This document shows, piece by piece, positions 1 to 5,454 of a stretch of 6,322 nt of DNA. The stretch covers positions 1 to 6,322 of the forward strand of contig JAESQH010000195.1 of the NCBI GenBank assembly GCA_016765235.1. The letters run 5' to 3'. Every line of letters starts with the position of its first letter. Position 1 is the stretch's first letter. The stretch is from Paracoccaceae bacterium (lineage in GTDB: Bacteria; Pseudomonadota; Alphaproteobacteria; Rhodobacterales; Rhodobacteraceae). Both the position numbers and the translations under genes were made by a program. A model generated the notes under the pieces. The model did no database searches and was not told the DNA's origin. It saw only the letters and a list, made by a program, of their open reading frames with translations.

Positions 1-214
1 TCGTACCAACTCCGACAACGCGGAACGCGCCCATCGTTGGCACAGTCACAGCATCGGAACTTTTCGGTTCGGCATTCACGTTTGGTGCAAATTGCAAAAC
101 CAGACAGGCCACTTTCGAGGTCCCGATATCCAAAATGGCGACAACACCACGGCGCACGGCTGCTTCGCGGCGGGTACGCATCTCGCGTTGCATTTCAAAA
201 AGACTTGGGGTCAT
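1..214 (-). CDS. ftsA: Cell division protein FtsA, N-terminal 71 codons (partial, runs off left edge)
   Basis: Actin-like ATPase that tethers FtsZ filaments to the inner membrane and recruits later divisome proteins. Reading the complement from 214 gives an open frame to the window edge. Residues 23-40 read GVVAILDIGTSKVACLVL, which contains the phosphate-1 nucleotide-binding motif of the actin/Hsp70/FtsA fold (DIGTSK, residues 29-34). About 22 residues precede this core, more than in E. coli FtsA, and they are Arg-rich (R10, R13, R15, R16, R21, R22); I recall similar leaders in alphaproteobacterial FtsA. The ATG at 214 is chosen because AGGAG (226-222) lies 7 nt upstream and because it overlaps the ftsQ stop as ATGA, implying translational coupling. 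An ATG at 218 is out of frame and stops after seven codons. The domains beyond the first beta strands and the C-terminal membrane helix are outside the window, so integrity cannot be judged. Confidence 0.95.
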   Translation of the reverse strand, partial: MTPSLFEMQREMRTRREAAVRRGVVAILDIGTSKVACLVLQFAPNVNAEPKSSDAVTVPTMGAFRVVGVGT

Positions 215-1083
215 GCATCTTCTCCTTTGACTTCGGTTCGCAAGCGACGCAACTCGGAAATTGCTTTATCGGTCAGGCGTAAAATGGGGCGATTGGAGTT
301 GCGCATATCAACGCTCAGTACATCGCGGTTCAGTAAATCTTCGGCTTGATGCAACCCGATTACGCGGCGCAAAGCACTGACGGCTCCGAATTCGGGCAAC
401 ATTATCGTTTGCCCACGATCCAGGACCAAATTCCAGCGACGTTCACCAATTCGAACCAGCCCACGAACACGATCGGAAATCGGGGCAGCTACGCGAATAA
501 GATTCATCGCCTCGGCCACTTCCAAATCAGCGCCAAGACCAACAATCAGCGGCAGGTCCACGCGCGCTGATCGCCGTGCGATATCGGCCACACGACGCCC
601 TTCGTTGTCGATCAACCGCAACACGTCGCCATCGCGCCAGACCATAATCGGATCACGCTCGACCGTTAAAATTTCCAATGCTCCACCACCCAAAACCCGT
701 ACCTGTGCTGTTTCAACAGCATCGAGCGTTTCGACTGCGCGTTTAAGAGCACCAACATCCAGCTTCATCGAGCTAATTGGGAATTTTAGCCCTGTGACCG
801 TCAAAATCTGCTGCTGCAAATCGTCTGACACATCCGGGAACACCACTTTCGTCACCTGAAGTTCGGGCCGCGCGGACACAGCCTCGTACATTTGTGTACT
901 TTTGGTTTGAAAAATTTCGCGGATCGTATAATTGTTGGAAACCGAAAATATCACCGTGCCCGCCACGATTAAAGGCAACCACAGTCGCACCAATTGGCGA
1001 ACGGATCGCTTCAACCACAATCTCTCAAATCGATACCGAAGCAGCGACGGCGACGGGTCTGCGTAGGGAACTACCGCGCGCAT
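211..1083 (-). CDS. ftsQ: Cell division protein FtsQ
   Basis: Bitopic inner-membrane protein of the divisome; in other bacteria it forms the FtsQLB complex that links cytoplasmic FtsZ/FtsA assembly to periplasmic septal synthesis by FtsW/FtsI. The 290-residue product has a basic cytoplasmic tail (about 1-32), one hydrophobic segment (about 33-50, including LWLPLIVAGTVIFSV), then a periplasmic part. A POTRA-like region lies at about 73-145 (pattern LQVTKVVFPDV followed by LDAVETAQVRVL), and a FtsQ C-terminal domain at about 145-270, including RIGERRWNLVLDRG (211-224). The ATG at 1083 is chosen over an in-frame TTG at 1110 because GGAGG lies 7 nt upstream of 1083, and because roseobacter FtsQ proteins usually open like MRAVVPYADPSPS. 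It overlaps the ddl end by 13 nt and the ftsA start by 4 nt. FtsQ is poorly conserved, so the call rests on domain order plus its place between ddl and ftsA, which is diagnostic. Confidence 0.95.
   Translation of the reverse strand: MRAVVPYADPSPSLLRYRFERLWLKRSVRQLVRLWLPLIVAGTVIFSVSNNYTIREIFQTKSTQMYEAVSARPELQVTKVVFPDVSDDLQQQILTVTGLKFPISSMKLDVGALKRAVETLDAVETAQVRVLGGGALEILTVERDPIMVWRDGDVLRLIDNEGRRVADIARRSARVDLPLIVGLGADLEVAEAMNLIRVAAPISDRVRGLVRIGERRWNLVLDRGQTIMLPEFGAVSALRRVIGLHQAEDLLNRDVLSVDMRNSNRPILRLTDKAISELRRLRTEVKGEDA
222..226 (-). promoter_or_regulatory. Ribosome binding site of ftsA
   Basis: The minus strand reads AAAGGAGA here, a good Shine-Dalgarno match, 7 nt before the ftsA ATG at 214. 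It lies inside the last ftsQ codons, so ftsA initiation depends on a site within the upstream gene. It fixes the start at 214 rather than at the internal Met codons 8 or 12. Confidence 0.75.
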
Positions 1084-1985
1084 GATGCATCCTCCACTAA
1101 CCAACGGCAAAATTTACCGAACGTCATTCCACAATGCGCAGCCTGTTCAGGTGCCAATGATGTTGGTGTCATTCCCGGTTGTGTGTTAACCTCTAACAAG
1201 ACCAAACCATCTATCCCGCGCTCGTCATCCCATCGGAAATCCGCGCGACTAACGCCCTTGCACCCCAATGCTTTATGGGCGCGCTCCGCAATATCTAGAC
1301 AGGCGGCGAAAATATCCGCAGGCAATTCGGCGGGCACCACATGCGTGGACCCCCCCTCAACATACTTCGCGTCGTAGTCATACCATCCGGTCGTCAAAAT
1401 ATCCGTAACCGTTAGTGCTTTGCCGTCCATCACGGCGACCGTCAATTCGCGGCCACGTATGAATTCCTCGACCATCACGACATCGGGCATATCTTCCGAA
1501 AGTTTCGCAGGGCTGTTGGCGCCTTTATCAATCAGGTACACCCCGGCGGACGATCCTTCGTTGTTTGGTTTAACAACGTATGGAGGGTCCATCGGGTGTG
1601 CATTGCTGGCGGCAACTCGATCAACTAAAATACTTTTTGCTATGGGTAAATTGGCGTTTGCAAACGTCCGCTTGCTACGGTCCTTGTCCATCGCCAAAGC
1701 TGACGCCAGTACGCCGGAATGTGTGTACGGCAGGTTCAGCCATTCCAGCATACCTTGCACGCAGCCGTCTTCACCCCACCGACCGTGTAGCGCGTTGAAA
1801 ACAACATCTGGCTGAACATCAAGAAGCCGCGTCGCAAGGTCATCCCCCGCGTCGATCTCGACCACCTCGAATCCTTCTTCCCGCAACGCAACTGCGCATT
1901 CACGGCCCGAAACAAGCGAGACTTCCCGCTCGGCGGACGGACCACCTAATAACACTGCGATGCGGTTGACTGTCCTGCTCGACAT
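1071..1985 (-). CDS. ddl: D-alanine--D-alanine ligase
   Basis: Cytoplasmic ATP-grasp enzyme that joins two D-Ala molecules; MurF later adds the dipeptide to the peptidoglycan stem. At 304 residues it is normal length. The N-terminal domain has VLLGGPSAEREVSL (11-24; E19 aligns with E. coli DdlB Glu15), then HGRWGEDG (67-74) and SGVLASALAMDK (90-101). The ATP-grasp part has VKPNNEGSSAGVY (138-150; K139 and S145 align with DdlB Lys144 and Ser150) and VEEFIRGRELTVAVM (172-186). The omega loop holds K207-Y208; Tyr here, matching DdlB Tyr216, fits D-Ala-D-Ala rather than D-Ala-D-Lac specificity. R247 and D249 precede LLEVNTQPGMT (263-273), with metal ligands E265 and N267, and S276 follows. No expected catalytic residue is missing. 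The ATG at 1985 has GAGG 5 nt upstream. It follows murB after 44 nt and overlaps ftsQ by 13 nt. A run of seven G lies in codons 210-212. Confidence 0.97.
   Translation of the reverse strand: MSSRTVNRIAVLLGGPSAEREVSLVSGRECAVALREEGFEVVEIDAGDDLATRLLDVQPDVVFNALHGRWGEDGCVQGMLEWLNLPYTHSGVLASALAMDKDRSKRTFANANLPIAKSILVDRVAASNAHPMDPPYVVKPNNEGSSAGVYLIDKGANSPAKLSEDMPDVVMVEEFIRGRELTVAVMDGKALTVTDILTTGWYDYDAKYVEGGSTHVVPAELPADIFAACLDIAERAHKALGCKGVSRADFRWDDERGIDGLVLLEVNTQPGMTPTSLAPEQAAHCGMTFGKFCRWLVEDASCAR
1091..1095 (-). promoter_or_regulatory. Ribosome binding site of ftsQ
   Basis: The minus strand has GGAGG at 1095-1091, 7 nt before the ATG at 1083. It sits inside the ddl coding sequence. It decides the ftsQ start, since the in-frame TTG at 1110 lies upstream of this site. 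An ATG at 1090, directly after the GGAGG, is too close and out of frame. Confidence 0.8.
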
Positions 1986-2029
1986 AACCGCCTCAATCTG
2001 CCCCGTGCCTTATGGCTTGTTGGGGTCAA
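1986..2029 (-). other. murB-ddl intergenic spacer, 44 nt, with possible small hairpin
   Basis: This is the only noncoding gap of note in the window. On the minus strand CCCC (2025-2022) can pair with GGGG (2004-2001), and inside it GCC (2016-2014) with GGC (2009-2007) around an ATAA loop. A 5/2-nt interior loop separates the two stems. No T run follows, so it does not look like an intrinsic terminator. TTGACC at 2029-2024 resembles a -35 box, but no -10 box lies 16-18 nt further on, so I do not call a promoter. The spacer may only carry the ddl ribosome binding site. Confidence 0.4.
1991..1994 (-). promoter_or_regulatory. Ribosome binding site of ddl
   Basis: GAGG on the minus strand lies 5 nt before the ddl ATG at 1985, within the murB-ddl spacer. 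It is modest in strength, but it is the only candidate and supports this start. It sits 6 nt downstream of the possible hairpin at 2025-2001. Confidence 0.55.
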
Positions 2030-2971
2030 TTACGTGGGTGATTTTTCACCTACACGCATAATTTCCCATTCTAGCGTTATACCGCTGTTTTGGGCAACCT
2101 TTTTTCGTACCAATTCGCCTAAATTTTCGAGATCTGCCGATGTGGCATCGCCCGTATTAATCAAAAAATTCGGATGCATTTCAGACATTTGCGCCCCGCC
2201 AAGGCGATAACCGCGTAATCCTGCGTTTTCAATGACTTTCCACGCTTTCAAATCATGCACATCATCCGCCTGCCCCGTCGATGAAAATCCGGCCGGGTTT
2301 CGGAAGGTGGAGCCACAGGAACGCTCCTTCGTCGGCTGGCTTTCAGCGCGCCGCGCCAAGGCTTCTTCCATTTTTCGATGGATCGCTTCTGGCTCGACTT
2401 TCGGGGCTTTCAACACACATTGCACAATCATGGTGTCGTCGGGTAACGCTGAGTACCTGTAGGTAAAATCCATATCCTCAGACTTCAGCGTAACAATTTT
2501 ACCCGCCCGCGTAACAGCCGTAGCACTGACGAAAACATCAGCCATATAAACCCCATAACAACCAGCGTTCATCTTGATTGCGCCGCCAATACTACCTGGA
2601 ATAGTTCGCAGAAACGCAAGGTCAAAGCCTTCATCTGCCGCTTTCTTAGCTACTTGCGCATCCAGCGCCGCGGCCCCTGCCCGAATATTTCCATTCGCTA
2701 TAACCTCAAAACCGTTAAAGCCGCGCCCTAACCGAATTACGACGCCTTTGATGCCGCCATCGCGGATAATCATGTTGGAACAAACGCCAATTGGCAGAAC
2801 CGGAATATCCGCTGGCAGACCTTTCATGAAAGCCGCCAAATCCGCCATATGTACCGGTTGGAATAAAATCTCGGCCGGCCCACCAGTGCGCAACCAGCTT
2901 AAGCTGTCCATCGCCCGATTTTCGGTATACTTGCCCTCAACCTCGGGCAACCGAGAGAGCAGGTTACCCAT
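2030..2971 (-). CDS. murB: UDP-N-acetylenolpyruvoylglucosamine reductase MurB
   Basis: Cytoplasmic FAD enzyme that uses NADPH to reduce UDP-GlcNAc-enolpyruvate to UDP-MurNAc, the second committed step of peptidoglycan precursor synthesis. Counting from the ATG at 2971 gives 313 residues. Visible motifs are SWLRTGGPAE (25-34), the FAD loop IGVCSNMIIRDGG (61-73), TIPGSIGGAIKMNAGCYG (123-140), YRYS (171-174, with the substrate-binding Arg at 172), SCGSTFRNP (218-226; S221 is the expected proton-donating Ser), SEMHPNFLIN (263-272) and LEWE (300-303; E303 is the expected catalytic Glu). I see no Tyr-loop insertion like that of E. coli MurB, so it fits the shorter type II class. An in-frame ATG at 2995 would add eight residues (MICLRRLR) and enlarge the murC overlap from 8 to 32 nt. 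Neither start has a strong Shine-Dalgarno; 2971 is preferred because its N-terminus better matches relatives. Oddity: Cys64 replaces the second Gly of the usual GxGSN. Confidence 0.97.
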   Translation of the reverse strand: MGNLLSRLPEVEGKYTENRAMDSLSWLRTGGPAEILFQPVHMADLAAFMKGLPADIPVLPIGVCSNMIIRDGGIKGVVIRLGRGFNGFEVIANGNIRAGAAALDAQVAKKAADEGFDLAFLRTIPGSIGGAIKMNAGCYGVYMADVFVSATAVTRAGKIVTLKSEDMDFTYRYSALPDDTMIVQCVLKAPKVEPEAIHRKMEEALARRAESQPTKERSCGSTFRNPAGFSSTGQADDVHDLKAWKVIENAGLRGYRLGGAQMSEMHPNFLINTGDATSADLENLGELVRKKVAQNSGITLEWEIMRVGEKSPT

Positions 2972-4364
2972 TCGCAAGCGCCGCAGGCAGATCATTTACC
3001 CAAGCGGAGATCGTTCCTGCGCCAAGGCAAATCACAATATCACCGGGCTGCGCGTACTCGCGAACGAACCCGGCGAGGTTTGTTTCCCCTTCAAGCGCAA
3101 CCGCATTTCGGTGGCCATGAGTTACCAAACCGGCAACCAGCGCATTACCGTCAGCCCCGTCAATATGCTCTTCGCCAGCGGCATATACATCGGTAATCGC
3201 GACAACGTCAGCGTCGTTAAAGCACCCACAAAATTCATCGAACAGATCGCGAAGGCGGGTGTAGCGATGCGGTTGATGTATCGCGATCACACGCCCATCA
3301 CCCGATTGACGCGCAGCTTTCAGTGCCACAGCAATCTCAACAGGATGGTGCGCATAATCATCAATAATCATCGCCCCGTTCCATTCCCCGACACGGGTAA
3401 AACGGCGGTTCACTCCTCGGAACGCTGCCACCGCAGCTTTGATATCGTCGGCGCTGACCCCCAAATGTCTGGCAACCGCAATCGCCGCCAGCAAATTGGT
3501 AACATTGTGATCGCCGGGCATTGGCAAACACAAACCGTCTATCCGCTCACCTTCGGACTTCAACTCGACATCAAAACACGCAGAGCCGTTTTCGTAACGC
3601 AAATTCTCCGCACGCACGTCAGCTTGCGGGTTGAACCCATAGGTTACAACACGGCGATCATTAATCCGCCCGACAAGGCTTTGCACTTCTGGATGGTCCG
3701 TGCAGCAAACCGCGATGCCATAGAACGGAATGTTGGAAACAAAAGTATAGAAGGCTTCGCGCAGCGCATCAAAACTGCCGTAATGATCCATATGCTCGGC
3801 GTCGATGTTGGTGACGATGGCAATCGTTGCTGGCAGGCGGTTAAACGTACCGTCGCTTTCGTCCGCCTCAACGACCATCCAGTCACTTTTGCCCATGCGC
3901 GCGTTAGACCCGTAAGCGTGGATTATTCCGCCGTTAATCACTGTCGGGTCAATCCCGCCACCGTCCAGCAGCGCCGCGACCATAGACGTCGTCGTCGTCT
4001 TTCCATGCGTTCCCGCAACGGCGATATTCGATTTTAAGCGCATCAGTTCAGCCAGCATTTCAGCCCGTCGCACTACCGGTAAACCTTGCGCGCGCGCTGC
4101 ATCCAGTTCCGTATTACCCGGTTTAATGGCGCTAGAGATTACGATCACCTCTGCGCCCTCCAGATTCTCCGGACTTTGACCGACAAACACCTTGGCGCCC
4201 TTTTTCTCAAGACGCACAGTAATTGCGCTGCTTTTCAGATCAGAGCCCTGCACGGTATAACCATGACTAAGCAGAACCTCGGCGATGCCGGACATGCCAA
4301 TACCGCCGATGCCAACAAAATGGATCGGGCCGATGTCTTGTGGAAGGCGGGTTTCTGTATTCAA
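2964..4364 (-). CDS. murC: UDP-N-acetylmuramate--L-alanine ligase MurC
   Basis: Cytoplasmic ATP-dependent ligase that adds L-Ala to UDP-MurNAc, the first step of stem peptide assembly. At 466 residues it is typical. The N-terminal UDP-binding domain has GIGGIGMSG (18-26) and GSDLKSS (40-46). The central ATPase domain has GTHGKTTTT (118-126; K122 is the P-loop Lys), EADESDGTF (166-174; E169 is an expected Mg ligand) and NIDAEHMDHYG (186-196), and PGDHNVTN (283-290). The C-terminal domain has NRRF (319-322), DDYAHHPVE (335-343), QPHRYTR (364-370) and DVYAAGE (392-398). The start is a TTG at 4364, supported by AAGGA 8 nt upstream and by the usual MurC N-terminus (xLPxDIGPIHFVGIGG). No ATG or GTG lies in frame between the murG stop and the nucleotide-binding loop. 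It follows murG after 4 nt and overlaps murB by 8 nt. No key residue is missing. Confidence 0.98.
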   Translation of the reverse strand: MNTETRLPQDIGPIHFVGIGGIGMSGIAEVLLSHGYTVQGSDLKSSAITVRLEKKGAKVFVGQSPENLEGAEVIVISSAIKPGNTELDAARAQGLPVVRRAEMLAELMRLKSNIAVAGTHGKTTTTSMVAALLDGGGIDPTVINGGIIHAYGSNARMGKSDWMVVEADESDGTFNRLPATIAIVTNIDAEHMDHYGSFDALREAFYTFVSNIPFYGIAVCCTDHPEVQSLVGRINDRRVVTYGFNPQADVRAENLRYENGSACFDVELKSEGERIDGLCLPMPGDHNVTNLLAAIAVARHLGVSADDIKAAVAAFRGVNRRFTRVGEWNGAMIIDDYAHHPVEIAVALKAARQSGDGRVIAIHQPHRYTRLRDLFDEFCGCFNDADVVAITDVYAAGEEHIDGADGNALVAGLVTHGHRNAVALEGETNLAGFVREYAQPGDIVICLGAGTISAWVNDLPAALANG

Positions 4365-4368
4365 CGCA

Positions 4369-5454
4369 TCAATCCTTTTTCAGGCTTTCAACCAAATCGG
4401 CAAGTGCTTGCGTCGCGTCAGGTTTCCCCTGCGCCGCCGCCGCTTGCGCCATCGCAATAGCACCCTCGGCATCCGACAGTATAGCCTTGATATGCCCCGA
4501 AAGCTCTTCAGCCGTCAGCTCCGATTCGGGTATCAGGAACGCACCACCAGAATCTACCAACGCCCGCGCATTTGCCGTTTGTTCATCCCGCACGGCAATC
4601 GCCAACGGTATCAGAATGGAGGGCCGACCGATAACCGTCAAATCCGCAATCGAACTGGCCCCCGCCCGCGACACAACAAGTTGCGCGGCATCAATTCGCA
4701 CCGGAATGTCGTCAAAAAACGGTTGCACATCAGCGTTTACACCCATCGCTTCGTAAGCTGCGACGACAGTATCCTGATCCGCCGCACGCGCCTGATGGGA
4801 CACATTTAGGTGCGCTTTCAGTGCCTGAGGCAACAGCGCAATAGCCTTGGGAACCACATTAGAAAGAATGCTCGCACCTTGCGAACCACCGATGACAAGC
4901 AAGTTCATCGGATAGTCACCGGGAACATGGTATGGGGCCGCCGCATGTTCCAAAACCACACCACGAACCGGATTTCCGGTATGTACCGCATTGGTTTTCG
5001 CTGGTAGTTCGGTCGGCCAAACACTGCACGCAACGACATTAACCTGCGTCGCGAACAACCCGTTCACGCGCCCTAGCACGCCGTTTTGTTCGTGGATCAT
5101 GCGCGGTAAACCTAACAGGCGCGCCGCCGTCATCGCCGGAATTGCCGGATAGCCACCAAACCCGACAACCACGGTCGGGCTATCCGCCCTCAGACTGCGT
5201 AACGCCGAAAACACCCCGCTGGCAATGCGAAATGGCATGGCCAGTTTTGCCAATGGCCCGCCACGTGACGGAGTAGCCGAAGACACAACCTCCCGCTTCA
5301 CTTCATCGGGAAAGCCACCGGAATACCTGTTGCCGCGGGCATCGGTTGATAATTTAACCCGCCAACCACGCAACAGCATTTCTTCGGCCAATGCTTGCGC
5401 GGGGAACATATGTCCGCCCGTACCGCCTGCCGCTATGATCAACAAAGGGGCCAT
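4369..5454 (-). CDS. murG: Undecaprenyldiphospho-muramoylpentapeptide beta-N-acetylglucosaminyltransferase MurG
   Basis: Peripheral inner-membrane GT-B glycosyltransferase (family GT28) that transfers GlcNAc from UDP-GlcNAc to lipid I, making lipid II on the cytoplasmic face. The product has 361 residues. The acceptor-side N-terminal domain has AAGGTGGHMFPAQALAE (8-24; H15 in the Gly-rich loop), VVGFGGYP (97-104), HEQN (121-124) and GNPVR (160-164). The UDP-GlcNAc domain has IGGSQGA (188-194) and SRAGASSIADL (262-272), where D271 stands where E. coli has the ribose-binding Glu269; I recall Asp here in alphaproteobacterial MurG. DEQTANA (290-296) completes the site. The ATG at 5454 overlaps the ftsW stop as TGATG and has GAGGG 7 nt upstream. 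A GTG at 5457 would add one residue but sits only 4 nt from that site. murC follows after 4 nt. No sign of damage. Confidence 0.98.
   Translation of the reverse strand: MAPLLIIAAGGTGGHMFPAQALAEEMLLRGWRVKLSTDARGNRYSGGFPDEVKREVVSSATPSRGGPLAKLAMPFRIASGVFSALRSLRADSPTVVVGFGGYPAIPAMTAARLLGLPRMIHEQNGVLGRVNGLFATQVNVVACSVWPTELPAKTNAVHTGNPVRGVVLEHAAAPYHVPGDYPMNLLVIGGSQGASILSNVVPKAIALLPQALKAHLNVSHQARAADQDTVVAAYEAMGVNADVQPFFDDIPVRIDAAQLVVSRAGASSIADLTVIGRPSILIPLAIAVRDEQTANARALVDSGGAFLIPESELTAEELSGHIKAILSDAEGAIAMAQAAAAQGKPDATQALADLVESLKKD
4373..4377 (-). promoter_or_regulatory. Ribosome binding site of murC, supporting a TTG start
   Basis: AAGGA on the minus strand lies inside the last murG codons (Lys-Lys-Asp) and 8 nt before the TTG at 4364. 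The ATG at 4369 is only 3 nt from it and opens a frame that stops after ATG-CGT. This site therefore supports the non-ATG start of murC. Confidence 0.7.

Noticed and set aside
346..1377. Several plus-strand open frames of about 60-130 codons opposite ftsQ and ddl
   Set aside because: They lie wholly over intact, recognised minus-strand genes, have no recognisable motifs and overlap each other in different frames.
2024..2029. TTGACC as a -35 promoter element before ddl
   Set aside because: No -10-like hexamer lies 16-18 nt downstream; that region reads ACGGGG or similar.
2574..4037. 487-codon open frame on the plus strand, antisense to murC and part of murB
   Set aside because: Over murC it lies exactly in register with the murC codons, so its stops could only come from TTA, CTA or TCA codons in murC, which are rare. 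It ends precisely at the TTA codon for MurC Leu110 (4037-4035). The translation shows no recognisable domain, and both sense genes are intact essential enzymes. It is a codon-usage shadow.
4086..4809. Plus-strand open frames of 124-174 codons opposite the murC/murG region
   Set aside because: They are Arg-rich, low-identity translations antisense to conserved MurC and MurG motifs and overlap each other. They are typical antisense shadows.
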